20,338 bases of DNA from an uncultured Clostridia bacterium (GCA_944380695.1 CALWII010000045.1:1-20338), one strand, 5' to 3'; counted from the first letter of the stretch, positions 1 to 8,248 are shown. Notes: generated from the sequence alone by a model not told the origin. Made by a program: numbers and translations.

Positions 1-1
1 A

Positions 2-1681
2 ACTATGTTACAGATACCCGTTGTGGAAATAAATGCAAATAAGGGGTGGGGGATTGAAAAGCTGGGGAAGTACTTCACACTTCCATTTAAAGAAGCCCCA
101 GAACCTAGGTATGTTTTTTCAGATTTATTAATGGAATTTCAGAAAAAACTAAATTGTGAAAGAAAAGAGTTTTGTGCGATTAAGTTGTTTGAAAAAGATG
201 AGGTTGTTGCTTCCTTGTTGGATGCTGACTTGGAAAAATGTGATTTGCCAGAGAAATCTATATGCTATGTTGCAAATTTGCGATACAAACACATTGAGCA
301 GATTAAAAATGAATGTTTAAAAAGCAGTGGGAGAGTTTACGGGAAAAGCAAACTTGACAAGCTTTTTCTTAATCGTTTTTTGGCATTTCCGATTTTTATT
401 TTAATTTTGTGTTGTGTTTTTTATTTGACTTTTTTCTCGGTCGGGAAATGGCTGTCGGAAGGTTTAAGTTGGATTTTGGACAACACTCTTGGAAGCTTGA
501 CGCAGAATGTTGTAGGGGCGTTGTTTGGGCGGAGCAGTTGGATTTATGGGCTTGTTTGTGAAGCGCTGATTGGTGGTGTCGGAACTGTTTTGTCATTTTT
601 GCCACAGGTTGGTTTACTTTTTTTGTTTTTATCATTGTTAGAGGACAGCGGTTATCTTTCTCGGGTGGCTTTTGCAAGTGAAGATATTTTTGGGAAGCTA
701 GGACTTTCTGGTAAAAGCATTTACACGCTTCTTATGGGGTTTGGATGTTCTACAACGGCAATTTTGACAGCAAGAAATATGGACGACAAAAAAGCAAAAA
801 TAAAAACTGCTATGTTGACGCCTTTTATGAGTTGCAGTGCCAAATTTCCAATTTATGTTGTTATCGGTGGTGCATTTTTTGGAGTTAACAATGTTTTCGT
901 GATTTTATTTTTGTATTTGCTCGGACTTGCCGTTGCACTGTTTTTGAGTTTCGTTTACGAAAGAACGATATTAAAAAGCAAAACTCAATCTTTTATTTTG
1001 GAATTTCCGCCATATAGGTGGTGTGGGTTTAAAAGATTGTTTAGTGTTTTGTTTGATAATATGAAAACATTTTTGATTAGAGTGGGTTCGCTTTTAATAG
1101 CGATGAATGTGATAGTTTGGCTTTTGAGCAATTTTTCTTTTACATTTGCTTATGTTACAGAGCAGGGCGGACAAAGTATGCTGGAAAGTTTAGGAGTTTT
1201 GATTGCGCCTATCTTCACTCCTTTAGGTTTTGGTTCGTGGGGAATTTCGAGTGCACTGATTGCGGGTTTTATAGCGAAAGAAGTTATAATCTCTTCGATT
1301 GCTATGTTCAACAACGCTTCTAGCACGCAAATTGGTGCATCATTATTTAATCCGGCGAGCGTTGTATTTTTTTCATCATCAGCTTCGGTTGTTTCGTTTT
1401 TAGTATTTTGTTTGCTTTATTGTCCGTGAATTTCTTCTGTTGCGGTCCTTCAAAAAGAAATAGGGAAAAAGTGGACTGCCTTTTCTGTGGCTGTTCAGTT
1501 TGTGATAGCCTACATTTGTTCGCTGATGGTTTATCATTTTGCGCTTGCTTTTGCACAGTACGGTTTTTGGGTTGTTTTTGCACTAGTGATTGCTTTTATT
1601 GTTGTTCTTCTGTGCATTTTTAAACTTGTCTGCGCAATAAAAAAACCGCGGACTTGCCACGGTTGTAAAGGGTGTAAATAA
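2..1681 (+). CDS. feoB: Ferrous iron transporter FeoB, 5'-partial, with in-frame TGA at 1427-1429
   Basis: FeoB imports Fe(II) across the cytoplasmic membrane; its N-terminal GTPase domain is joined to a membrane domain with two Gate (nucleoside-recognition-like) repeats. The window opens near the end of the G domain, in the G5-like stretch EINANKGWGIEKL. The membrane domain follows, with the FeoB signatures SFLPQVGLLFLFLSLLEDSGYLSR shortened here to SFLPQVGLLFLFLSLLED, then GFGCSTTAILTARNMDD, MTPFMSC-type MLTPFMSCSAKFPIY, and AGFIAKEVIISS of the second gate. After LLYCP the frame meets TGA at 1427-1429 and then stays open for 83 codons (ISSVAVLQKEIGKKW, two further membrane helices, Cys-rich tail CHGCKGCK) to TAA at 1679-1681. 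These 83 codons align with the normal FeoB C-terminus, and the TGA falls on the Cys of LLYTPC. If TGA is a true stop, the protein lacks its last membrane helices. The family assignment is secure; how the TGA is read is not known. Confidence 0.93.
1427..1461 (+). promoter_or_regulatory. In-frame UGA followed by a SECIS-like stem-loop in feoB
   Basis: UGA (1427-1429) is followed directly by ATTTCTT (1430-1436), which pairs perfectly with AAGAAAT (1455-1461). Inside this 7-bp stem a short UUG/CAA helix (1440-1442 with 1451-1453) can present an apical loop CGGUCCUU (1443-1450), leaving CUG as a bulge on the 5' side. Bacterial SECIS elements lie immediately 3' of the Sec UGA, carry a G in the first two loop positions, and the E. 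coli fdhF element has GGUC in the loop and a bulged U. The UGA-to-loop distance here (13 nt) is a little shorter than in fdhF. The hairpin is seen in the sequence; its role is inferred. Confidence 0.45.
1638..1664 (-). terminator. Intrinsic terminator of the minus-strand gene, lying inside the 3' end of feoB
   Basis: On the minus strand AACCGTGG (1664-1657) pairs with CCGCGGTT (1651-1644) around loop CAAGT with one mismatch, and is followed by seven T. It follows the minus-strand gene that ends at 1682. The same bases encode the Cys-rich tail of FeoB on the plus strand. Confidence 0.65.
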
Positions 1682-2026
1682 CTATCTTTTCAAGCTGTTG
1701 TTTTCTTGCACAAATTGTTTTGGCTGTTCGATATAAAAGTCATCAGGGATTTTGGATTTTTCGTGATCTATATTTGAAAGTACACAGCCGTTGCCAAAAA
1801 CAAGGTCGCCGTGTTCACTGATATAACACAATTTGTCCAAATTCAAAAAGTAAATGCTTCCGTCCGATTGTGAAAAGGCAAGAGCAATAGCGCCATCACC
1901 CAAAAACATTCCCAAAGTCTTGTTGTCAATTTCTTCGCCTTCGTTTTTTGTGATGGTTCCAGCGTTTATTTTGATATAGTTAATTTTGTTTAAAGCGTTG
2001 CTTTCTTCGATGTGTGTTTGTGTCAT
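1682..2026 (-). CDS. Hypothetical protein, 114 aa
   Basis: I do not recognise a family. The product is a soluble, acidic 114-residue protein without a signal peptide or membrane segment. Alternating hydrophobic stretches (IKINAGTITKN, GMFLGDGAIALAFSQSDGSIYFLNLDK, shortened) suggest a mainly beta fold. A longer reading from 2068 is possible, but the start at 2026 (MTQTHIEES) is preferred because GAGGAG lies 7 nt upstream (2034-2039) and a perfect promoter lies just beyond it, so the longer form would start close to the -10 element. The gene is a single-gene unit; it converges on feoB with stop codons abutting at 1681/1682, and its terminator lies inside feoB. Codon use resembles its neighbours. 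That it is a real gene is well supported; its function is unknown. Confidence 0.75.
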   Translation of the reverse strand: MTQTHIEESNALNKINYIKINAGTITKNEGEEIDNKTLGMFLGDGAIALAFSQSDGSIYFLNLDKLCYISEHGDLVFGNGCVLSNIDHEKSKIPDDFYIEQPKQFVQENNSLKR

Positions 2027-2046
2027 TTTTTTTCTCCTCGTTTGTG

Positions 2047-2075
2047 ATTGTAACAAAATAAACCTCACTTGTCAA
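2047..2075 (-). promoter_or_regulatory. Vegetative promoter of the minus-strand hypothetical gene
   Basis: On the minus strand TTGACA (2075-2070), a 17-nt spacer and TACAAT (2052-2047) form a near-consensus sigma-A promoter. Transcription would begin near 2040, just upstream of the GAGGAG ribosome binding site of the gene starting at 2026. Confidence 0.8.
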
Positions 2076-2156
2076 CCCCCTATTTCTTCTTTTTTGTCGA
2101 AATAAGTCGTTTTTTTGCTAATAAACAGTGTGATTTGTGTTTTTTTAAAAAAAATA

Positions 2157-2186
2157 TTGAAAAATTTTTTTTGTTGTGCTAAAATG
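2157..2186 (+). promoter_or_regulatory. Vegetative promoter of the first lipoprotein gene
   Basis: TTGAAA (2157-2162), an 18-nt spacer and an extended -10 TGCTAAAAT (TAAAAT at 2181-2186). The transcript would start near 2193 and have a T-rich leader of about 94 nt before the start codon at 2287. I see no recognisable riboswitch in that leader. Confidence 0.65.
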
Positions 2187-2286
2187 AAAATGGTGAAAAC
2201 ATCTTTATTAATACATAGTTTTTTTAAAGATTGTTTAATTTTAAAATTTGTTTTTTTTAGATTTATTTTTGTAAATGGAGGGAAAA

Positions 2287-3966
2287 ATGCGAAAAGGCAT
2301 ATTAAAATTATCAACTTTGGTAGCAGTTTTGGCAACTGGCGTGTCGCTTATGGCTTGCGACCCACCTTCTTCACCTTCTACCGTTGGGGGAGATGACACA
2401 ATAGACAAACCTGGTAACACACTGACAATGGTCAGCGTTGCCGACACAATCGAACAAATGAATATTTCTGGTCAGCTTCAAGGACAGGACGGCTTTGTTC
2501 AGTCAACACTAAAACAGAGAATTGCCGAGGAATTTCCAAACGCTGACGGTGTTGAACTTTACACTGCCGATGACAAGGGGTCATTCTTGCTTATTAAAGA
2601 AGGCGACAAAAGTAAGCTTGTTGCAGTTTCTTCGCCAATGACAGATGAAGTTAAAGACCTTCTTTCCTCACCAGAAGAATATGTGCTGGCGATTGCAGAT
2701 GTTGACCAAACTGCCGTTGTTGCGGAAACAGAAGTTGAACAAATAAAACAGAAAATTAATCAGGCGATTGAAGAATACAAGTCTTTGGCTCAAAGAACAG
2801 TTGATGAGCTCGAAATAAGCAAATCTGTTGTCAGCGATATTTTTAAAACTATTCCGCTTGACAAATCTGCACAACAGCTCTTCAATGGCGCAACCGAAAT
2901 TATGGTTTCAACCCCAACTGATGCAATGTTGCACACAGCAGAAGGCGACATTTCAACTGAAAATTGTCGTATGGCTTACGCATTTTCAAAAAACAATGAT
3001 GGAAGTATTTCGGCGTATGTGCTGACTCTTCCTGATGTTTCAAATATGTTTGATAACCTTGCGACCGACTGCGTGATTGACTTTGTTGGAAATTTTGCAA
3101 GCACCAATCAAATAAATCTTCCAGAGCTTTCTCAACCAATCAAACAACTCTCTTTTGAAGAGCTTTTCAATCAAGTTTTTGGGGAAGATTATGTTTTCAC
3201 TCCATTTGAAGAAGCTTTTGACAAAATTATGGATGATGCTTATCGCCATGCAACAGAATACAAAAATCTTTGCATCGAATTTTCAGCAGAAAAACTTGTT
3301 GTTTACTCAAATTGTAAAATTGCATCATCTCAAAGCGATGATCTGTGGATAGCGACTTATATGGGAGAACATTTGGCGGAGCTGTATGAATATGCACAGT
3401 TGAGTGAGCAGGTGGAAGAGACATCTTTGCAGGACTATGCAAAACAAATTTCAGGCTTTGTTGAAAATGAAAACAACGATGAAGCAGAACTCAAAGCAAA
3501 ACTTGAACAACTCAAATCGCAAATTGAAAATTTACAAAAAATTGCTGATGAAACGGGATTTGCAAATTTTGGGTTTTCTTCGCCGATAGTGAACACTGAA
3601 ACAAATATCAATATCTCCGATTATGCGGAACACTATATTCCTGCCGATGCAATTCCAATCGCTTGTTATGTAGATACCTTTCGTCCTAGAACATTGGATA
3701 ATAGATTTGGAACGGGTTACACATGCAGTTTTGATATGGCAACAATTTATAAAACGAATGAAGGGGTTTTTTATAGAAAATTTACAATTATTGTTCCTTG
3801 GTATACAAATTCCACCACGCAAAGCTCTTATGCACTTGCTCTGGGCGAAGAAGGGAAAGATTATATTTTTGGCAGGGACGAAACAATCCTTATCGAAGAT
3901 CCGATTTTGACTGGCGAGACTTCGGGAGTGCAAATCAACTCAACATTAGAAAAAAATCAGGTTTGA
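2287..3966 (+). CDS. Large predicted lipoprotein of unknown function, 559 aa
   Basis: The protein begins with a lipoprotein signal peptide: basic MRKGILK, a hydrophobic core, and lipobox LMAC with Cys24 as the likely lipidation site, followed by a Pro/Ser/Gly linker. It is therefore expected to be anchored on the outer face of the cytoplasmic membrane. The mature part is acidic, with no further membrane segment. A charged helical stretch near residues 395-425 (AELKAKLEQLKSQIENLQK) looks like a coiled coil. I recognise no enzymatic motif or family. The start at 2287 is preferred over the in-frame ATG at 2275 because GGAGGG (2277-2282) stands just before it and the signal peptide fits. It is a single-gene unit with its own promoter and terminator. 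The next gene is also a lipoprotein, but I see no clear sequence similarity between them. Confidence 0.85.
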   Translation: MRKGILKLSTLVAVLATGVSLMACDPPSSPSTVGGDDTIDKPGNTLTMVSVADTIEQMNISGQLQGQDGFVQSTLKQRIAEEFPNADGVELYTADDKGSFLLIKEGDKSKLVAVSSPMTDEVKDLLSSPEEYVLAIADVDQTAVVAETEVEQIKQKINQAIEEYKSLAQRTVDELEISKSVVSDIFKTIPLDKSAQQLFNGATEIMVSTPTDAMLHTAEGDISTENCRMAYAFSKNNDGSISAYVLTLPDVSNMFDNLATDCVIDFVGNFASTNQINLPELSQPIKQLSFEELFNQVFGEDYVFTPFEEAFDKIMDDAYRHATEYKNLCIEFSAEKLVVYSNCKIASSQSDDLWIATYMGEHLAELYEYAQLSEQVEETSLQDYAKQISGFVENENNDEAELKAKLEQLKSQIENLQKIADETGFANFGFSSPIVNTETNINISDYAEHYIPADAIPIACYVDTFRPRTLDNRFGTGYTCSFDMATIYKTNEGVFYRKFTIIVPWYTNSTTQSSYALALGEEGKDYIFGRDETILIEDPILTGETSGVQINSTLEKNQV

Positions 3967-3980
3967 TCCTGATTTTTTTT
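3951..3980 (+). terminator. Intrinsic terminator overlapping the stop codon of the first lipoprotein gene
   Basis: ATCAGG (3956-3961) pairs with CCTGAT (3968-3973), extended by A/T pairs, with the TGA stop inside the loop and a run of eight T (3973-3980). Confidence 0.85.
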
Positions 3981-4005
3981 GTAAAACAAAAAATTTTTAA
4001 AACAT

Positions 4006-4034
4006 TTGCAATTTTTTTCTAGAATAGGTATAAT
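4006..4034 (+). promoter_or_regulatory. Vegetative promoter directly abutting the 4043 start codon
   Basis: TTGCAA (4006-4011), 17-nt spacer, perfect TATAAT (4029-4034). The expected start point is about 4041, only 2 nt before the ATG at 4043, so the mRNA would be almost leaderless and has no room for a Shine-Dalgarno sequence. Confidence 0.8.
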
Positions 4035-4042
4035 AAAACTAT

Positions 4043-5905
4043 ATGAAAAAAAAGCTTTTTAGGTTTTTGAATTTTGTTTTGATTTTCATCACAGTCATAA
4101 TGTTTGCTGGCTGTGCAGGGTTTGACCCTGATGATGAGGAGCAGAGTGGTGTTGGAAGCACGGGTTATGACCTTGAAGGCGTGATGGTTCTGCGCAGACC
4201 TTTGAGCTATGATTTTGATGGAAATTCATTCGAGAGTGATTATTATGCAAGGTTTTCAGAAGACATTTTTTATAATTTATTTCGTTTATATGGTATAACG
4301 AACTATGGTGTATACGAAGAAGGGAAATTTCAAAATGCATTCGAAATGCTTCTTTCGGAGAACCAGGATGATGAGGAGCTTAAGGAAACTTTGCAAGATA
4401 TGTCACAAGCCTTTGAAACCACACCAGACGAGTTTGTTGGATTTTTTGATGCAATAAGATATCAAATCTCAAATGTTGCCGTCGACACGGAAAACACGGT
4501 GGTCACAGCAAACCTTAATGCTGGGTGGAAGTGGACTTTGCCTTACAACGCATCAACTTATCCGGCTTGGCTGACCACTTATGAAACACACTCCATTTCA
4601 GGCAACACGGTCACTACAACATTTGACAATGAAAGTACATTTTTTACATATAGTTTTGAAAGTTTTGAAAGATACTATACTAACGATTTTAGGTCTTTTG
4701 GTTATATTTTTAATCAAACGAACTACGCAACAGCATTTTCAAATCGTTTGGCAGATGCGGGGAGTACTGATGAGCTGTCTCAGACGGACTATCAGCTTGC
4801 ACTGGAATATGCAATCTATCGCTTGGTGCTGGGGATAGAGCCAAATAATATTACGGTCAGCTTTGTTGATGAAAGACCGGTTGTGAGCGTTGAAGGATTT
4901 ACTGCACAAGCTGGTAAGAGCAGTGTTCAGCTTGCCCTTGAAGATGCAAAAGAATTCTTTTACGAGCACGGAACTTTTGTAGGACTGACTGAAACCAACA
5001 AAAACAATATTGTAAAATTCATTTTGGAAGAAGTGATTGGTGAACAAGCCACAAACACGGCTTTTGCGCAAAGCACATTGAAGTATGAGCAAATTGTTGA
5101 AGCGGTTGTTGAATATGCTGGAACGCTTACGACAATTGGACAAACCAAATTCCCAGAAGCAGAAGAGGGCGAGGAAGGACAAACAGATGACCAACCAACT
5201 CACGTTGGAGAAACTTTTATCGCTTCTGAAACAGTTGTGTTCCCTTCGACTTCGTTTTTTTCAAGCTTTACAGGTGACCCTTTCCAATTTGTCGCAGGGC
5301 CTTATGAATATCAGAGCTTTGTGCTGATGCCATCAGTTGATAATTTCGAGTTTTCTGATTTGTGGCTTGATTTTAAGTATGATGCAAATCTTGATGGCGA
5401 CACCTTTTTTACCGATGAGACACTTGATATCAAAGTCAGTGTGCGTTGGCATACAGTTCAAACAGATGCAGATGGCAATGTGATAAGCAGACAAGTGAGG
5501 CAAGTTTCAAAACCTATCACTGTCAAAGATGGGCCGGCAAATTTGGGGTACGAGGGCACAACACTCGAATTTGAGTTGTTTGCAGACAGTGCTTTCGGCG
5601 AAAATGTTAAAATTGGAAAGTTTAATGTTCCAGACGCTTTAAAACCTGACACCTCAACAGATCCGCAAAATCGTGTTGTTACAATCACAGGTACAACTGA
5701 TGCCAGAAAATATTATAAAGTTCTTGAAAGCGGTTCGTTCGGTTATGGCGTCTTAAATGAAGAAAAGTTCAATTTTTCATACTGCGAAATTGCGTTTGAT
5801 GTCACCAAAGATATTGCAAACCCAAACAAAAACTATGCCTTTTATTGCGCTATCTCACAGCTCTATCAACCGTCAAGCCACCCTAATGACCCCGTTTGGC
5901 AATAA
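4043..5905 (+). CDS. Large predicted lipoprotein of unknown function, 620 aa
   Basis: The N-terminus is a lipoprotein signal peptide: MKKKLFRF, a hydrophobic core, and lipobox FAGC with Cys24. The acidic stretch DPDDEEQ follows. The mature protein is large, acidic and rich in aromatic residues, Thr and Asn. A helical middle region (about residues 240-360, for example LALEDAKEFFYEHG) is followed by an acidic linker EAEEGEEGQTDDQ and a C-terminal half that looks beta-rich (about residues 385-620), like an extracellular binding or adhesion module. I recognise no family. It is transcribed alone from a strong promoter and ended by a strong terminator. No Shine-Dalgarno sequence precedes the ATG, which sits 9 nt after the -10 hexamer, so initiation on a nearly leaderless mRNA is likely. 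A role at the cell surface is inferred only from the signal peptide. Confidence 0.85.
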   Translation: MKKKLFRFLNFVLIFITVIMFAGCAGFDPDDEEQSGVGSTGYDLEGVMVLRRPLSYDFDGNSFESDYYARFSEDIFYNLFRLYGITNYGVYEEGKFQNAFEMLLSENQDDEELKETLQDMSQAFETTPDEFVGFFDAIRYQISNVAVDTENTVVTANLNAGWKWTLPYNASTYPAWLTTYETHSISGNTVTTTFDNESTFFTYSFESFERYYTNDFRSFGYIFNQTNYATAFSNRLADAGSTDELSQTDYQLALEYAIYRLVLGIEPNNITVSFVDERPVVSVEGFTAQAGKSSVQLALEDAKEFFYEHGTFVGLTETNKNNIVKFILEEVIGEQATNTAFAQSTLKYEQIVEAVVEYAGTLTTIGQTKFPEAEEGEEGQTDDQPTHVGETFIASETVVFPSTSFFSSFTGDPFQFVAGPYEYQSFVLMPSVDNFEFSDLWLDFKYDANLDGDTFFTDETLDIKVSVRWHTVQTDADGNVISRQVRQVSKPITVKDGPANLGYEGTTLEFELFADSAFGENVKIGKFNVPDALKPDTSTDPQNRVVTITGTTDARKYYKVLESGSFGYGVLNEEKFNFSYCEIAFDVTKDIANPNKNYAFYCAISQLYQPSSHPNDPVWQ

Positions 5906-5937
5906 TCAATATTAATTTCACACACTTTTCTTTTGTC

Positions 5938-5967
5938 AAGCTTCTGGTTCTTGCCAGAAGCTTTTTT
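5938..5967 (+). terminator. Intrinsic terminator after the 4043 lipoprotein gene
   Basis: AGCTTCTGG (5939-5947) pairs with CCAGAAGCT (5954-5962) around loop TTCTTG, followed by six T. Confidence 0.92.
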
Positions 5968-6048
5968 GTCGCCTTGTTTCTTTCGCTACACCGCTCATAT
6001 TATTTTTTAAGTATGTCCGTCCACTGTTAAAAAACAGAAGCTTTTTGG

Positions 6049-6077
6049 TTGTTATTTTGTCGGCAATGTGATAAAAT
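6049..6077 (+). promoter_or_regulatory. Promoter of der, giving a leaderless transcript
   Basis: TTGTTA (6049-6054), 17-nt spacer, extended -10 TGATAAAAT (TAAAAT at 6072-6077). The normal start point, 7 nt past the -10 element, is 6084, which is the A of the der ATG. Confidence 0.72.
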
Positions 6078-6083
6078 ATTGTT

Positions 6084-7397
6084 ATGAGTAAACCTATAGT
6101 CGCCATTGTCGGCAGACCTAATGTTGGGAAAAGCACTTTTTTTAACAAAATTTGCGGGAAAAGGATCAGCATTGTTGATGATGTCCCTGGTGTCACCAGA
6201 GACAGAATTTATGCTGATGCCGAATGGGCAGGTAAGCCATTCACAATTATCGACACAGGTGGGCTGGACCCTAAAAGTAATGATGTTTTTCAAAAAGAAA
6301 TCGCAAGACAAGCCGATATCGCTATGGAAATCGCCACCGTTATCGTTATGCTCGTCGATGGGAAATCAGGAATCACTCTCGCTGATGAAATGCTCGCAAA
6401 AAAATTAAGAGCTTCAAAAACACCGGTTTTGCTTGTCGTCAATAAACTCGACAGATTCGACAAGTCTGATGCGTATGATTTTTATCAACTCGGTTTGGGC
6501 GAGCCTTGGCCTATTTCTTGTGAACAGTCAAAAGGGTTGGGTGATGTCCTTGACCAAATCGTCGCTTTCTTTCCTAACGATTTTGATTCCGATAATGATG
6601 ACGAAATAATTAAAATCGCTGTAGTCGGCAGACCAAATGTCGGCAAATCTAGTATCATAAACAGATTGCTCGGGCAAAAACGAGTTGTCGTTAGCGATGT
6701 CGAGGGGACCACAAGAGACTCCGTTATGACACCATTCAAATTTAACAAAAAAACTTACTACCTCGTCGACACCGCCGGCTTGCGTAGGCAACGAGGGGTG
6801 GAAAAAGAATCAGTCGAGGGTTATAGTGTGCTTCGCACAATGAAAGCTATTGATTCCGCTGATGTCGTCGTAATCGTTTTCGATGCCAATCAAAAATTGT
6901 CTGAACAAGATGTTCGTATCGCTGGTTATGTTCACGAGGCAGGCAAGCCAAGTGTCATCGTTCTAAACAAAATAGACCTTTTTTCCGGGGACAGAAATTC
7001 TTTATTAAAAAATTTGGACAAAGACCTCGCTTTTATGGATTACTATCTTCCCGTTTTCATTTCCGCTTTGACCGGAACTAAACTCGGAGACCTTATGCCA
7101 GCTGTTTTACAGGCCTATCAAAATGCTTCCAAGCGAATCAAAACAGGACAATTAAATGAAATCCTCGCCGACGCTTTGTTAAGTTTCGAACCACCTTCAA
7201 AAGCTGGGAAAAAAGCTAAAATCAAATACATCACAGAAGCTTCCACCAATCCACCAACTTTCGTGTTGTTCGTTAATGACCCAAAACTTATCAACTTTTC
7301 TTATCTGCGCTATCTTGAAAACAGATTTAGAGAAAAAGTTGATTTTTCAGGTACCCCTATCAAATTTGTATTAAAATCCAAGGAGGACTTACAATGA
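6084..7397 (+). CDS. der: Ribosome-assembly GTPase Der (EngA), 437 aa
   Basis: Der is a cytoplasmic GTPase with two G domains in tandem, needed for maturation of the 50S ribosomal subunit. Both domains are complete: the first has P-loop GRPNVGKST (residues 10-18), DTGG and NKLD; the second has GRPNVGKSS near residue 183, DTAG and NKID. A C-terminal KH-like domain follows (PPTFVLFVNDPKLI, SYLRYLENRFRE). The 437-residue length is typical of the family. There is no Shine-Dalgarno sequence; the ATG is exactly 7 nt after the -10 hexamer, so translation is probably leaderless. The gene ends in ATGA, shared with plsY, which indicates translational coupling. Its TGA stop at the normal family end is evidence that UGA is an ordinary stop codon in this organism. 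Confidence 0.98.
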   Translation: MSKPIVAIVGRPNVGKSTFFNKICGKRISIVDDVPGVTRDRIYADAEWAGKPFTIIDTGGLDPKSNDVFQKEIARQADIAMEIATVIVMLVDGKSGITLADEMLAKKLRASKTPVLLVVNKLDRFDKSDAYDFYQLGLGEPWPISCEQSKGLGDVLDQIVAFFPNDFDSDNDDEIIKIAVVGRPNVGKSSIINRLLGQKRVVVSDVEGTTRDSVMTPFKFNKKTYYLVDTAGLRRQRGVEKESVEGYSVLRTMKAIDSADVVVIVFDANQKLSEQDVRIAGYVHEAGKPSVIVLNKIDLFSGDRNSLLKNLDKDLAFMDYYLPVFISALTGTKLGDLMPAVLQAYQNASKRIKTGQLNEILADALLSFEPPSKAGKKAKIKYITEASTNPPTFVLFVNDPKLINFSYLRYLENRFREKVDFSGTPIKFVLKSKEDLQ

Positions 7398-8173
7398 TTT
7401 ATTACTGGCTTATTTTGGTGGTCGTCGTTTCCTATTTTATCGGGAATATCAGTTTTGCTCGTATTTTTTCCAAAATCCTAAAAAATGAGGACATTACTCA
7501 AAAGGGCAGTGGCAATCCAGGAACTATGAATATGCTTCGTGTTTATGGATTGAGCTTCGCCATTTTGACCTTGCTCGGTGATGCTTTGAAATCAGGCATA
7601 ACCGCTCTTGTTTGCGGGTATTTGTTCGCTCCTTACAACCTCTTCGAACTTGCATTTTTTGTTTCCGGAACAGCCATCATATTAGGTCATAATTTTCCGG
7701 TCATTTACAAGTTTAAAGGAGGAAAAGGCGTCGCAAGTTTGTTCGGTATGTTTATGTTCAGCCCGCTTTGGTATGTCAGTCTTATTATGTTCCTAATCTG
7801 TGGAGTCTTCTTGTATTTCGTCGATTACGCTTTTATGGCTTCAATGACTTTTGTTTTTTCTTTAGGAATTGCCTGGATTGTCGCTCTTGCTATCATACAA
7901 CCTATGTGGTGGTGGATTTGTATTATTCTCATAGTTTTCAACCTTTTGCTTTGCCTTTTTATGCACAGGTCTAATTTAGTCAGGTTCTTTAAAGGAACAG
8001 AAAATCCTACCTTTTTCCGAGAGAAAATTAATAAGATTTTTAAGAAAAAACAAAGTGTCGAAACAAATGAGGTACAGCCTGAAAAGGAAATTATTATCAC
8101 AGAAGAAGAACAACACAGGGTAGAACAGGAAAATATGAAAGAAAACAACAGCAATGCTGATAAAGAGCTATAA
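7394..8173 (+). CDS. plsY: Acyl-phosphate:glycerol-3-phosphate acyltransferase PlsY, 259 aa
   Basis: PlsY is an integral membrane enzyme that transfers the acyl group from acyl-phosphate to glycerol-3-phosphate, giving lysophosphatidate, the first committed step of phospholipid synthesis. Family motifs are present: KGSGNPGTMNMLR (the SGNxGxxN-type motif) and GHNFPVIYKFKGGKGVA, among several hydrophobic helices. AAGGAGG lies just upstream, and the start overlaps the der stop (ATGA). After the membrane core (about 200 residues, the usual family length) comes a hydrophilic, Glu/Lys-rich tail of about 50 residues (from KKKQSVETN), which is not part of the catalytic fold and is unusual. In Bacillus and relatives der is followed by gpsA; here plsY takes the place directly after der and gpsA is absent from the window. 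Confidence 0.95.
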   Translation: MIYYWLILVVVVSYFIGNISFARIFSKILKNEDITQKGSGNPGTMNMLRVYGLSFAILTLLGDALKSGITALVCGYLFAPYNLFELAFFVSGTAIILGHNFPVIYKFKGGKGVASLFGMFMFSPLWYVSLIMFLICGVFLYFVDYAFMASMTFVFSLGIAWIVALAIIQPMWWWICIILIVFNLLLCLFMHRSNLVRFFKGTENPTFFREKINKIFKKKQSVETNEVQPEKEIIITEEEQHRVEQENMKENNSNADKEL

Positions 8174-8219
8174 TCTATCCCTAATTTTTATTTTCATCTT
8201 CTTATTTAACTGTTTTTTA

Positions 8220-8248
8220 AGGGTTTGTCAAAAACCCTCTTTTTTTTG
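8220..8248 (+). terminator. Intrinsic terminator of der-plsY
   Basis: AGGGTTT (8220-8226) pairs with AAACCCT (8232-8238), loop GTCAA, then a run of T to 8248. The following stretch to 8405 is AT-rich and I see no gene in it. Confidence 0.88.

Noticed and set aside
1427..1429. Reassignment of UGA to Trp or Gly in this organism.
   Set aside because: UGA ends der, the yhaO-like gene, the yhaN-like gene and the first lipoprotein at normal places, Trp is encoded by TGG throughout, and the family residue at this position is Cys.
1408..1623. Reading feoB as frameshifted near 1408-1430.
   Set aside because: The residues that match the FeoB C-terminus after the stop lie in the same frame as those before it; the only disruption is the single TGA codon, so no frameshift is needed.
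2072..2335. Minus-strand reading of 87 codons.
   Set aside because: Lys/Phe-rich translation of a poly-T region, crossing two good promoters, with no ribosome binding site.
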